From positions 1 to 58,165 of the forward strand of contig JABGTE010000117.1 in NCBI GenBank assembly GCA_018647445.1: 58,165 nt of DNA, read 5' to 3'. Positions 1 to 8,207 of this stretch are shown here, piece after piece. Positions within the stretch are counted from its first letter, which is position 1, and the number at the start of each line of letters is the position of its first letter. The position numbers were made by a program, and so were the translations under genes. Source of the DNA: Gammaproteobacteria bacterium. GTDB lineage: Bacteria; Pseudomonadota; Gammaproteobacteria; Pseudomonadales; Azotimanducaceae. Below the pieces are notes generated by a model, which had not been told where the DNA came from, did not search any database, and saw nothing but the letters and a program-made list of their open reading frames with translations.

Positions 1-1588
1 AAGCCACAACCAAAGGCGGTGAGGCAAGAAAAGCTTGTTTTGCGTAAGGATGAATTCGGCCATCAAAGTTGCGGTTGCCCGACAAGACTGCCGTTGCGTA
101 CAGATCGCGATCGATCACTTCTTTTTGGATAACAGGATCAAGCGCACCGCTCATGCCATTACAGGTCGTGCAGGCAAAGCCTACAATACCAAAGCCCAGG
201 CGCTCCAACTCGGTCAACAGGTTGGCATCTTCTAGGTAAAGTTGAACTGCTTTAGAGCCTGGGGCGAGGGACGTTTTCACCCAGGGTTTGCGCGTTAACC
301 CTAAAGCATTTGCTTTTTTAGCCAGCAGCGCAGCACTAATGACATTTCTTGGATTGGACGTATTGGTGCACGATGTAATGGCTGCGATGATGACCGCGCC
401 ATCGGGCATCAGGCTTGGGTCATGCTCGCTTGAGCCGGTAATGCCGGCACTTGCAAGCTCGCTGGTTGCGACCCGGCGATGCGGATTCGACGGACCAGCC
501 ATGTTGCGGCCGACGGTCGACAAATCAAACGTTAAAACCCGCTCATAGTCGGCCTCAACAAGTTCGCTCGCCCACAAGCCGGTTTGGCGAGCATAGGTTT
601 CAACCAACTGAACCTGCTCTGGTGCCCGAGCCGTGAGGGTTAGGTAATCAATGGTTTTTTCATCGATATAAAACATGGCTGCGGTTGCGCCAAACTCTGG
701 CGTCATATTCGAAATCGTCGCTCTGTCGCCCAAGGTTAATGCGGCAGCGCCTGCCCCAAAAAACTCTAGGTAGGATGAGACGACTCGTTCTGCCCGCAGA
801 AACTCGGTCAGTGCCAACACAATGTCGGTGGCAGTAATGCCGGGTTGACGTGCTCCGGTAAGTTCAACGCCTATGATATCCGGTAGGCGCATGTAGGACG
901 CGCGTCCGAGCATGACGCTTTCTGCTTCTAGTCCGCCGACCCCAATGGCGATCACGCCCAGCGCATCAACATGAGGGGTATGACTGTCGGTTCCGACGAG
1001 GGTATCGGGAAAGGCAATACCGTCTTGACTGTGGACGACCGGTGACATTCTCTCCAAATTAATTTGGTGCATGATGCCGTTACCCGGCGGAATCACGTCT
1101 ACATTTTCGAAGGCGGTTTTGGTCCAATCAATAAAATGAAAGCGATCATCGTTGCGTCGATCTTCGATAGCGCGATTTTTTTCAAAGGCCTCTGGGTCAA
1201 ATCCAGCATGTTCGACGGCCAGCGAGTGATCGACGATTAATTGGGTCGGCACAACCGGGTTTACTTGCGCCGGGTCTCCACCCCGTGCCGCGATGGCATC
1301 CCTTAATCCAGCAAGGTCAACCAAAGCGGTTTGTCCTAGGATATCGTGGCAGACAACCCGCGCCGGATACCATGGAAAATCGAGATCGCGCTTGCGCTCT
1401 ATCAGCTGCATTAGCGCAGCGTCAAGCAGGCTTGGATCACACCGCCTAACGAGGTTCTCAGCGAGCACTTTTGAGGTATAAGGCAGTTTGCGAAAGCTAC
1501 CTGGCGCCAAGGCCTCAATCGCCGCTTCCGTATCGAAGTAATCTAAGGTGGTTCCGGGTAACGGCTTTCTATATTGGCTATTAATCAT
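1..1588 (-). CDS. acnD: Fe/S-dependent 2-methylcitrate dehydratase AcnD (partial, 3' end outside window)
   Basis: Reading leftward from an ATG at 1588-1586, the frame stays open to the window edge for about 529 codons. The N-terminus (MINSQYRKPLPGTTLDYFDT) is typical of AcnD rather than AcnA or AcnB. AcnD works in the methylcitrate cycle of propionate breakdown, turning 2-methylcitrate into 2-methyl-cis-aconitate, usually together with PrpF. The [4Fe-4S] cluster ligands are visible: one Cys in SCTNTSNP near residue 407, and a CTTC pair near residues 473-476. Family members have about 860 residues, so roughly the last 340 (the swivel domain) lie beyond the edge. No prpB or prpC is found upstream, so here acnD is the first gene of its leftward unit; a prpF partner could lie outside. 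The assignment is firm from residue-level similarity. Only the C-terminus is unseen. Confidence 0.93.
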   Translation of the reverse strand, partial: MINSQYRKPLPGTTLDYFDTEAAIEALAPGSFRKLPYTSKVLAENLVRRCDPSLLDAALMQLIERKRDLDFPWYPARVVCHDILGQTALVDLAGLRDAIAARGGDPAQVNPVVPTQLIVDHSLAVEHAGFDPEAFEKNRAIEDRRNDDRFHFIDWTKTAFENVDVIPPGNGIMHQINLERMSPVVHSQDGIAFPDTLVGTDSHTPHVDALGVIAIGVGGLEAESVMLGRASYMRLPDIIGVELTGARQPGITATDIVLALTEFLRAERVVSSYLEFFGAGAAALTLGDRATISNMTPEFGATAAMFYIDEKTIDYLTLTARAPEQVQLVETYARQTGLWASELVEADYERVLTFDLSTVGRNMAGPSNPHRRVATSELASAGITGSSEHDPSLMPDGAVIIAAITSCTNTSNPRNVISAALLAKKANALGLTRKPWVKTSLAPGSKAVQLYLEDANLLTELERLGFGIVGFACTTCNGMSGALDPVIQKEVIDRDLYATAVLSGNRNFDGRIHPYAKQAFLASPPLVVA

Positions 1589-1678
1589 CGTGCTTTATCC
1601 GTTGCGATTAGACCAGGTCGAGGTTGTCGACCCAGCGGCTTGAGTTTAAAGATAGGGTGCGAGTTGTATTCGGCCTTG

Positions 1679-1691
1679 GCGGTTTAACCGC
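1679..1691. promoter_or_regulatory. 13-bp palindrome upstream of acnD
   Basis: The sequence GCGGTTTAACCGC is a perfect inverted repeat about a single central T. It lies 90 bp upstream of the acnD start, in the 293-bp gap between acnD and the divergent monooxygenase gene. A small repressor operator is one possible reading; chance is another. No convincing sigma-70 promoter could be placed in the gap. Confidence 0.25.
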
Positions 1692-1881
1692 TTGTAAGCT
1701 CCGCGCCGCGAGGTCCTATGATACCTTAACTTCATTCGCTCGTCCTGTGCAGCGTGCCCGACCGGGCGCAAGGCCTACCGTATAGGATTTGAATGCCAAG
1801 CCGTTTTTAATAATGATAGAGTGAGGCAATAGTCACTTTGGTGAACCCGTACTTGGGCCTAAAAATCCATTGGAGAAGATG

Positions 1882-3060
1882 ATGAATACTGTGCCCCGGT
1901 CAACTGAGACCGAACTCATTGCGGCAGCGAGCACCTTGCAGGGTATGCTTGGGCGCCGTCGTCGAGAGATCGATGAAGCCCGTCAACTTCCCCAGGATCT
2001 TGCGGACCAATTGGCGGACCAAGGTCTTTATCGACTGGTTGTGCCAGAGGATTTGGGCGGACTTGGGGTGTCGCCAGAAACGTTCTGTCGAATTTGCGAA
2101 GTGTTAGCCGAAGCGAACGGTTCGGCCGCATGGTGCGTTTTTATTGGTGCGACGTCACAATACTTATTTGGCGCGCTTCCTCAGACGCAGCTCGAGGAGA
2201 TGTTGAAAGATCCCAACGTCATTACCAGTGGGGTCTTTGCCGATAGTGGCACGGTCTGTTTTGAAAGTCGGAATGGCGTTTCGGGCTATCGCGTCAATGG
2301 TCATTGGCGCTGGGGTTCAGGGTGTCGTAATGCTGCGTGGATTTCGGGTGGTGTTCATGAGGTAAATGCCGATGGGGAACGGGTCAGAAGCGACTCGCCT
2401 TTAACCCGGGTGTTTTTTAAGCCCAATGAAATTGAGATCCAAGATAACTGGCACGTATCTGGCCTGCGGGGTTCGGGTTCTAGCGATTATATTGCTGAGA
2501 ATGTCTGGGTGCCGGCGACCCGATTGTCTGGGAATGTCGAAGATACGCCGCACGCCTCAAGGCCGATCTATCAGTTCCCCAAATTTGCGCTGCTTGGCTG
2601 CCCCATTGGCGCAATTTGTCTGGGGATGGCTACAGCCTGTTTACAGGAAGTCATCGAAGTATCTAAGCAAAAGACGCCCCAGGGAAGTCGTCGGCCCTTA
2701 TCACTGCGCCCGTCCTTACACATTGAACTCGCAGAATCAGAAACGGCCTTGAGCGCTGCAAAGAGTTTGTTCTACCAGCGCATTGCGCAAGCCTGGAATC
2801 AGGCGCAACTGGGGCCTGCGAGCCTGACCGATCGTCGCGGCCTTCGAACTGCAACTGTTCACCTGGTAAATACCTCGATTAGTGTGATCGATAAGATGTA
2901 TACCGTGATGGGGGGGACCTCGGTTTATGAAGACTCCTGTCTTCAGCAACATTTTAGAGATGTGCACGTCGCCTCCCAGCATATGATGGTGGGCGAGCCG
3001 GTTATGGAACTGGCTGGTCGGGTGATGTTGGAGCTGGATGATGAGGCCTTGGGCCTCTGA
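1882..3060 (+). CDS. acyl-CoA-dehydrogenase-fold flavin monooxygenase
   Basis: A 392-residue protein of the acyl-CoA dehydrogenase superfamily, closest in layout to the two-component group D flavin monooxygenases (DszC, HsaA and HpaH oxygenase types) rather than to true beta-oxidation dehydrogenases. The N-terminal helical domain is followed by a beta-domain with WRWGSGC and GLRGSGSSDY. These match the 'W.f.SG' and 'G.rGTGS.D' signatures of the monooxygenase group. The C-terminus is helical. Such enzymes oxygenate an aromatic or heteroatom substrate using FMNH2 or FADH2 from a separate reductase. No reductase is seen nearby, and the substrate cannot be inferred. The frame also has a TTG at 1870, but GGAG at 1872-1875 sits 6 nt before ATG 1882, which decides the start. 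The next gene, another flavoprotein, follows after 37 bp. Confidence 0.8.
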   Translation: MNTVPRSTETELIAAASTLQGMLGRRRREIDEARQLPQDLADQLADQGLYRLVVPEDLGGLGVSPETFCRICEVLAEANGSAAWCVFIGATSQYLFGALPQTQLEEMLKDPNVITSGVFADSGTVCFESRNGVSGYRVNGHWRWGSGCRNAAWISGGVHEVNADGERVRSDSPLTRVFFKPNEIEIQDNWHVSGLRGSGSSDYIAENVWVPATRLSGNVEDTPHASRPIYQFPKFALLGCPIGAICLGMATACLQEVIEVSKQKTPQGSRRPLSLRPSLHIELAESETALSAAKSLFYQRIAQAWNQAQLGPASLTDRRGLRTATVHLVNTSISVIDKMYTVMGGTSVYEDSCLQQHFRDVHVASQHMMVGEPVMELAGRVMLELDDEALGL

Positions 3061-3097
3061 CGCAACTCGTTGTAACGCTATGACAAGGTAGTGCGAT

Positions 3098-4033
3098 ATG
3101 GACTTGAAATTTGGACTGGCGACGCCCAGTCAATTGTGGTCGTTAGATTGGTCTGAGCGACAGGCGTTGTTGAACGAGATCGAACTCGGGGGGTTCACAC
3201 AGGTATTCTTAGCGGATCATGTCTCTTTTCGGAATGGTGCGGGGGCTGATGGGTTTGTTGAAGCCGCAGCGCTTGCTCAACTGCACCCTAACTTGGGTGT
3301 CATGATCAGCATTTATTTATTGCCTTTACGACATCCGTTGCCAGTGGCCAGACAGTTGGCGTCGATGGCAAGAGTTGCGCCTGGGCGATTTACATTTGGG
3401 GTTGGTATTGGCGGTGAAGATCCTCACGAGCTCGCGGTGTGTGGGGTTAATCCTAGGCAGCGTGGTGTTCGGGCCAATGAATCCTTGACGATCATTCAAG
3501 GGCTGCTGCGAGGTGAGACCGTATCTTTTTCGGGTCAAGCGTTCGAAATCGACAATGCGGTCATTCGGCCGACACCCTCAATTGCCATTCCAACACTGGT
3601 GGGGGGGCGATCCGATGCCGCGCTCAAACGAACTGCGCGATTTGGCGATGGCTGGATTGGGGTTTGGTGCTCGGTCAAACGCTATGCCCAAGCGGTTGCA
3701 ATGATCGAGGTGGAAGCTGCCTCAATAGGCCGAGGTGAGGTGGATTGGTGTCACGGCTACCAGCCTTGGGTCGGGGTAGATTGGGATAGTACTGAAACGG
3801 CGAAGGCCGCGGCGAAATCTGGTATGGAAGCGTTTTATAAAATTCCTTTTGAACAGTTTGAACGCTATACGCCCGTTGGGACGCCTTTTGAGGTTGCGGC
3901 GCAATTAGCGCCCTATGCCCGGGCCGGATGCAAAATGTTCAATCTTAAGGTCTGCGCTGAGCGCCCCGAGGAAGAAGTCGCGCTCGGCGCGGCAGTGATA
4001 GCACACTTGGCAGAGCTTGTGGCCGCGGATTAA
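3098..4033 (+). CDS. luciferase-like (LLM class) flavin-dependent oxidoreductase
   Basis: A 311-residue TIM-barrel protein of the bacterial luciferase-like/F420-dependent family. It carries a HPLPVARQLASMARVAPGRF segment followed by GVGIGGEDPHEL, the usual strand-4 region. Further on are a 'GGRSDAALKRTARFGDGWIG' stretch that matches the family's phosphate-binding part, and a C-terminal YxxAGCKMFNL strand. Family members use FMN or F420 to oxidise or reduce small organic molecules. It follows the monooxygenase gene closely in the same direction, so the two may act in one catabolic route, but the substrate is unknown. A weak AAGG at 3084-3087 precedes ATG 3098. After the stop comes a 333-bp gap containing a 12-bp tandem repeat. 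Confidence 0.8.
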   Translation: MDLKFGLATPSQLWSLDWSERQALLNEIELGGFTQVFLADHVSFRNGAGADGFVEAAALAQLHPNLGVMISIYLLPLRHPLPVARQLASMARVAPGRFTFGVGIGGEDPHELAVCGVNPRQRGVRANESLTIIQGLLRGETVSFSGQAFEIDNAVIRPTPSIAIPTLVGGRSDAALKRTARFGDGWIGVWCSVKRYAQAVAMIEVEAASIGRGEVDWCHGYQPWVGVDWDSTETAKAAAKSGMEAFYKIPFEQFERYTPVGTPFEVAAQLAPYARAGCKMFNLKVCAERPEEEVALGAAVIAHLAELVAAD

Positions 4034-4366
4034 TTAAGGGCGTCTGCGCGAGGACTTCGTCGAGGACTTCGTCGAGAACTTTGTCGAGCATTTTGTGCGG
4101 GACTTCGCCAAGAAAATTTAAGCGCCATCCTCTTTGGTGGATAGCAAAGTTGGTGGGCAGCCAATTGATAAGTCTAAGGCAGCCCGAGCGGGCCCACTCG
4201 AGTAGCAAGGTTCTTGACAGAGAACGGTGAGTGGTTGTCTGGCGCCAGCGCCTTTATTCGGATGCTTCACTTTAGGTGTTGGTGAGGTGATCGTTTAATC
4301 GATGTATCGCATCGGTTTGCGAGCGATAATGTTTGAAAGCGTCGAAAGCAGAACCAAGGAGTCATA
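4034..4366. other. 333-bp intergenic region with a tandem repeat
   Basis: No gene is supported here. The region begins with five tandem 12-bp units (described separately) and ends with the Shine-Dalgarno AAGGAG (4356-4361) of the amidohydrolase gene. A -10-like GATAAT at 4325-4330 has no acceptable -35 at 16-18 bp. A leftward open frame (4208 to 3945) reads through the repeat as a Leu-Asp-Glu-Val pattern, but it overlaps the end of the flavoprotein gene and has no ribosome binding site. Confidence 0.5.
4049..4108. repeat. five-copy 12-bp tandem repeat
   Basis: The unit CGAGGACTTCGT occurs exactly twice (4049-4060, 4061-4072). Three diverged copies follow: CGAGAACTTTGT, CGAGCATTTTGT and GCGGGACTTCGC. 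The unit length is a multiple of three. It lies 15 bp after the stop of the flavoprotein gene. Copy-number change by slippage is plausible; no function is evident. Confidence 0.8.
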
Positions 4367-6004
4367 ATGATCGAGGTCTATGTCGCTAAAAATATCATCA
4401 CGATGAATCCTTCGTTGCCAGAAGCAACGGCGATTGCGATTCGTAATGGCGAGATTCTTGAAGTGGGGAGCCTTGAGAGCCTTTCGCCTTGGCTTATAAG
4501 AGAGGATCATCAGATCATTGAGACCTTTCAAGACTGCGTGATTGTGCCAGGGTTTATTGACCCACATTTGCACCCTGCAATGGCTGCGGTGATTCTCCCG
4601 ATGCACTTTATAACGGCTATGCCTTGGACGCTGCCTTGGTGCGAGGTTCCGGCATCGCTAACGCCGCGCGCTTTTGACCAAGAAATGCAGCGCATTAGTG
4701 CAACAGTCGACGACGAGATTCTGATCTTCTGGGGACATCATGATCTCTGGCACGGAACGATGCACCGAGATCGCTTGAACGCGATTGACGCCGACAGACC
4801 GATCGTTGCATGGAACCGTTCTTTCCATGAGTTGCACATGAATTCTGCATGTATGGCGCTGCTTGGCATTACTGACGCGTCGATCTCGGGTCGAGCGCAG
4901 ATCGATTTTGACACGGGTCGTTTTTTCGAAAATGGCTTGGCGTTTGCGATCCAAAAGTTAAATCCCTATATCCTCTCAGACACTCGATTCACGCTGGGTC
5001 TTGAGCGATTAAAGCAAGTGGTGCACGCGGGTGGCCACACAACCATTGGCGACATGGCCGTTGGGTTGTTCGACTTTGAGCGTGAGTTGGTCACAACGGC
5101 TAAGATTTTTGAGCGCGCCGACACGCCCTTCCGAATTGAGCAAGTTCCGCATGGCGCCGTGGTGACCCATAATCGCAGTTTTGAGGAAACCCAAGCGGTG
5201 CTGACAGACTTGTCCGCGAATAGTAGTCATCGATTGAATTTTCGAGCCCGAGTGAAATTGTTTTCTGATGGGGCGTTCTTCTCTCAGCTCGCACAGCTAT
5301 TGCCGCCAGGGTATCTAGATGGGCATGTGGGTGAGTGGCTCACGGCGCCCGAGGTGCTACACGAGCATATTCTAAATTTTTGGCGGGCGGGTTATCAAAT
5401 CCATGTCCATGTGACCGGTGATATGGGGGTTGAAGTTGCCCTGGAAGGCCTTGCCAAGGCACAAGCCGAGCACCCAAGGCTGTTGCATGGCTTCACACTG
5501 GAGCACATGGGGTATGCGACGCCCGAGCAAATCGAGCGCGCTAAAGCGCTGGGTGCATCGGTCTCGGCGAATATTTATTATTTACACGAATTGTCAGGAC
5601 GTTACGCGGAGTTGTCTGTGGGGTATGAACGGGCCTCGACGATGGGGCGCTTAAAAACTTGTTTCGATGCCGGCATTACGACGGCGCTACATTCAGATTT
5701 TACGATGGCTCCGGCTCAGCCTTTGCTCAATATGTGGGTCGCGGTAAACCGTATCAACGCTCAAGGTGAGCAGATGGGGCCGGCAGAGTGCCTCACCCCG
5801 AATCAAGCGCTGGCGGCGGTGACGCTCAATGCGGCCAAAATTCTCGGTATTGAGACTTTCACAGGAAGCCTGAGAGCTGGTAAACGCGCCGATCTAACCG
5901 TCTTGTCCGACAGCCCCTTAACGGTCGATCCATTGCGGATAAAAGATATTCGGGTTGTTGCAACCGTATTCGAAGGATTAGTTGCCCCCATTGAAACCGC
6001 TTAA
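4367..6004 (+). CDS. YtcJ-type metal-dependent amidohydrolase
   Basis: A 545-residue member of the amidohydrolase superfamily (Amidohydro_3, YtcJ-like). The N-terminal beta-sandwich (MIEVYVAKNIITMNP) leads into PGFIDPHLHP with the metal-binding HxH pair His67/His69. A later strand has VHVTGDMGVEVALEG with a metal-ligand His. The catalytic Asp is in LHSDF (Asp444), and the C-terminal sandwich has GSLRAGKRADLTVL. Relatives hydrolyse N-acyl, formyl or cyclic amide bonds; the substrate here is unknown. AAGGAG at 4356-4361 gives a strong ribosome site 5 nt before ATG. The gene overlaps the following CobW-type GTPase gene by 23 bp, which implies translational coupling and suggests that the GTPase may deliver metal to this enzyme. 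Confidence 0.87.
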   Translation: MIEVYVAKNIITMNPSLPEATAIAIRNGEILEVGSLESLSPWLIREDHQIIETFQDCVIVPGFIDPHLHPAMAAVILPMHFITAMPWTLPWCEVPASLTPRAFDQEMQRISATVDDEILIFWGHHDLWHGTMHRDRLNAIDADRPIVAWNRSFHELHMNSACMALLGITDASISGRAQIDFDTGRFFENGLAFAIQKLNPYILSDTRFTLGLERLKQVVHAGGHTTIGDMAVGLFDFERELVTTAKIFERADTPFRIEQVPHGAVVTHNRSFEETQAVLTDLSANSSHRLNFRARVKLFSDGAFFSQLAQLLPPGYLDGHVGEWLTAPEVLHEHILNFWRAGYQIHVHVTGDMGVEVALEGLAKAQAEHPRLLHGFTLEHMGYATPEQIERAKALGASVSANIYYLHELSGRYAELSVGYERASTMGRLKTCFDAGITTALHSDFTMAPAQPLLNMWVAVNRINAQGEQMGPAECLTPNQALAAVTLNAAKILGIETFTGSLRAGKRADLTVLSDSPLTVDPLRIKDIRVVATVFEGLVAPIETA

Positions 6005-6860
6005 ATCATCCAATTTTCGCCGCGAAGACCGTCCGCTAACGGTGATCGCCGGTTATCTTGGGGCGGGAAAAACCACCTTGATCAATCGGATGCTTGCCGA
6101 CGCGGTGGCGCCGTTTGCAGTCATTGTGAATGACTTGGGTGCGCTCGCGGTGGATCAGGCGTTGATTGCTGGCCAGCAAGGCTCAACCCTTACGCTAACC
6201 AACGGTTGTGCCTGTTGCCAGATCAGTGCAGATCTTGCCGCTCAACTCGAGAGGTTGCGGCAGGATGATTTTAGTGCGTTGGTGTTCGAGGCCAGTGGGG
6301 TTGCTAAGGCCAGCCGTCTTGCGACCTTGACAAGTCAGGCAGAGGGCTACGCTCTGGCAAAAGTGGTCACTTTAGTCGATGGGCTTGATGCGCCTAGATT
6401 GCTCTCGGATGCTTATTTGTCGCCCTTGATCAAAGAGCAGATCGCGGCGGCAGATTGGGTTCTGCAAACCAAACGATCTGAGGGGGTGCATCCATCTCTG
6501 GCATCGATATCAAGCAATATTGGTCAGCTACCTTCATCTGGTGCGCTGCCTGCGGCTCTCGCGCCCGAGTATTTCTTTGATCAAAGTGGACGCCTTGAGG
6601 CGGGCATTAAGGCGCCGTTATTTCAACATCGCGTCATTTTTCCACGGCCAGACCTTACCCCGGGCTTGCTGGAAGCTTTTATTGTAGAGCACCCCGAAAT
6701 TGAACGGGTTAAGGGTTGGCTGGTAGGTCCGACTGACGCGGTTCTAGTTCAGGCAACGCGTGCGCATTTTCAGGCTCGATCAGGAGCCCGCGCCCAGGGC
6801 CAGGGATTACAGTTTATTTGGCGAGGTGATGCTGAGCTTGATTTCTCGGCGCTAACCTAG
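5982..6860 (+). CDS. CobW/P47K-family G3E GTPase (putative metal chaperone)
   Basis: A 292-residue G3E P-loop GTPase. Walker A is GYLGAGKTT near residues 24-32. The metal-binding CxCC motif is in NGCACC, and EASGVAKAS corresponds to the switch II region. A shortened CobW C-terminal domain covers about the last 85 residues. The G4 position that normally reads NKxD is TKRS here, so guanine specificity may be altered. Family members insert Zn or Co into client enzymes or act under zinc limitation. The best start is TTG 5982, 4 nt after AAGGA (5973-5977) and inside the end of the amidohydrolase gene. This overlap makes that metalloenzyme the most likely client, which is an inference. The protein is shorter than most CobW proteins (about 320-400 residues). 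Confidence 0.8.
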   Translation: MPPLKPLKSSNFRREDRPLTVIAGYLGAGKTTLINRMLADAVAPFAVIVNDLGALAVDQALIAGQQGSTLTLTNGCACCQISADLAAQLERLRQDDFSALVFEASGVAKASRLATLTSQAEGYALAKVVTLVDGLDAPRLLSDAYLSPLIKEQIAAADWVLQTKRSEGVHPSLASISSNIGQLPSSGALPAALAPEYFFDQSGRLEAGIKAPLFQHRVIFPRPDLTPGLLEAFIVEHPEIERVKGWLVGPTDAVLVQATRAHFQARSGARAQGQGLQFIWRGDAELDFSALT

Positions 6861-6894
6861 TGTTCGGCTTGTGCCGAGGTAAAGTATCGGCGTG

Positions 6895-6919
6895 GGATCG
6901 CATCGACGCTCTGCGATCC
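6895..6919. terminator. hairpin after the CobW gene
   Basis: A perfect 8-bp inverted repeat, GGATCGCA / TGCGATCC, with a 9-nt loop, lies 34 bp after the GTPase stop codon. There is no T-run behind it, so it is at best a Rho-assisted or mRNA-stabilising structure. The rest of the 289-bp gap (6861-7149) holds only the TCTAGA repeat described next and the ribosome site of the NnrU-family gene. Confidence 0.35.
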
Positions 6920-7066
6920 ACCCGCTAACGAGCCAAAATAAGGACGCTAGGACAAAGCTTAGGAGTCGCGGTGCTTTGAGCGGGTAATTGTTGGGCCGCC
7001 CTGTAGGCAGGGTTAATGAACGCTCGAGCGTGGAAGGTATGCGTGATTTGCGTTAGCTTAAAAAAA

Positions 7067-7088
7067 TCTAGAACAATATGTGTCTAGA
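7067..7088. repeat. paired TCTAGA sites
   Basis: Two copies of the palindrome TCTAGA are separated by 10 bp (7067-7072 and 7083-7088), about 60 bp before the NnrU-family start. The spacing is one helical turn and a half centre to centre, which would suit a dimeric regulator. It may also be chance. Confidence 0.25.
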
Positions 7089-7149
7089 GAACAACATTAA
7101 AATCAAGGGAGCCTCGCTGGCAGGCGGATCCTGACACCAAGAGGTCGAT

Positions 7150-7695
7150 ATGTTCTATTTAGGGTTATGCTTTTTCTTCGGTCCTCACGGGTTGATGTTG
7201 ATTCAGCCCGTGCGGCAGCGCATTCAGACCGTCCTACCGGCGGCGCAATATATGGCTCTTTTTAGTTTGATGAGCCTACTGGGGCTTGGCTTGATTGTTG
7301 CGGGATATGATTCGAATCGTCCGATCGCGGCCCCCGTTATACCTTGGGTGGTGGTGCTGAGTCCTTGGCTAATGTTTGCTGCCTTTTTCTTCCTAATTGC
7401 TGCAAATGTTCCTGGATGGACGCGGTATCGTGTCCAGCATCCGATGACCCTTGGGATCAGTCTTTGGGCGCTGACGCACATGGCTGTTAATCCGGATCTG
7501 CATGCTTGGCTGATGTTTGGTTGTTTTTTTATTTTGGTGGTCACCTCCGCCCTGACCGCATCAGTGAGAAAAAAAGACAAGCCCAAGTCCACGCCCCGTT
7601 GGGTGTTTGATGGCCTGACATTGGGATTAGCCAGTGGGTTAACCTTTTGTGTTTTTACATTCCATGGGGTGCTGTTTGGGGTTGGATTGTCTTGA
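7150..7695 (+). CDS. NnrU-family integral membrane protein
   Basis: A 181-residue hydrophobic protein with about five predicted membrane segments. It begins with a GLCFFFGPHGLMLIQPVR segment, then SLLGLGLIVAGYD, then the family hallmark HPMTLGISLWALTHMAVNPDL with LMFGCFFIL behind it. NnrU proteins are inner-membrane proteins found near denitrification and haem/isoprenoid functions; their activity is not settled, so no function is claimed. AAGAGG (7139-7144) lies 5 nt before the ATG. The stop codon overlaps the TTG start of tadA, so the two genes form a translationally coupled pair. Confidence 0.78.
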   Translation: MFYLGLCFFFGPHGLMLIQPVRQRIQTVLPAAQYMALFSLMSLLGLGLIVAGYDSNRPIAAPVIPWVVVLSPWLMFAAFFFLIAANVPGWTRYRVQHPMTLGISLWALTHMAVNPDLHAWLMFGCFFILVVTSALTASVRKKDKPKSTPRWVFDGLTLGLASGLTFCVFTFHGVLFGVGLS

Positions 7696-8207
7696 TTAAA
7701 AAAGTCGACAACAAAGCAGACGCGACCCGGGTCAGTGACTTGGTGCGAGATGAAGGTTTCATGAGGCTCGCGCTTGAACAGGCTGCCTTGGCTGAAAGCC
7801 TAGGGGAGGTCCCGGTTGGGGCGGTGGTGGTTTCAAACGGGGTCATCATTGGTCGTGGCCATAATCGAATGATCCTCGATCAAGATCCAACAGCGCATGC
7901 TGAGGTAGTAGCGCTTCGGCAGGCCGCTCAAAAGCTCAAAAACTATCGCGTCGTGCCGGCAACCCTTTATGTCACCTTAGAACCTTGTGCGATGTGCGCC
8001 GGTGCGATGGTTCATGCGCGTCTTCAAACACTTGTATTTGGCGCCAGTGAGCCCAGAGCAGGGGCGGTCTGCTCGCAACAACGTTTTTTTGAATCAACGT
8101 ACTTGAATCATCAGGTCGTAACGCGAGGGGGTATCCTAGCGGAGGCGAGTTCGTCGCGGCTCAGGGCTTTTTTTAAGGCTAAGCGACAAGCCCCGCCGGG
8201 GGCTTAA
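7692..8207 (+). CDS. tadA: tRNA adenosine(34) deaminase TadA
   Basis: A 171-residue zinc deaminase that converts A34 to inosine in tRNA-Arg(ACG), allowing CGN decoding. The catalytic HAE is in DPTAHAEVVAL and the zinc-binding PCxxC is in LEPCAMCAGAMVHAR. GASEPRAGAV follows, as in E. coli TadA. Start choice: TTG 7692 overlaps the stop of the preceding gene (TTGA) and gives the family's usual length. TTG 7740, GTG 7743 and ATG 7761 (with GAAGG 4 nt before it) are alternatives, but the last would cut the N-terminal helix short. The 3' end overlaps the convergent msrC gene by 4 bp within a GC-rich hairpin. Confidence 0.93.
   Translation: MIKKVDNKADATRVSDLVRDEGFMRLALEQAALAESLGEVPVGAVVVSNGVIIGRGHNRMILDQDPTAHAEVVALRQAAQKLKNYRVVPATLYVTLEPCAMCAGAMVHARLQTLVFGASEPRAGAVCSQQRFFESTYLNHQVVTRGGILAEASSSRLRAFFKAKRQAPPGA
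8188..8205. terminator. hairpin at the tadA/msrC convergent ends
   Basis: AAGCCCC and GGGGCTT form a perfect 7-bp stem with a 4-nt loop spanning both stop codons. There is no U-tract in either direction, so termination here would not be a classical intrinsic event. The structure may instead protect the 3' ends or limit readthrough. Confidence 0.4.

Noticed and set aside
2636-2645. CTGTTTACAG as a possible LexA box
   Set aside because: Lies inside a coding sequence and has the wrong spacing for CTGT-N8-ACAG.
3945-4208. 87-aa leftward frame with an Asp-Glu-Val-Leu repeat
   Set aside because: Partly antisense to the flavoprotein gene; the pattern is explained by the 12-bp DNA repeat.
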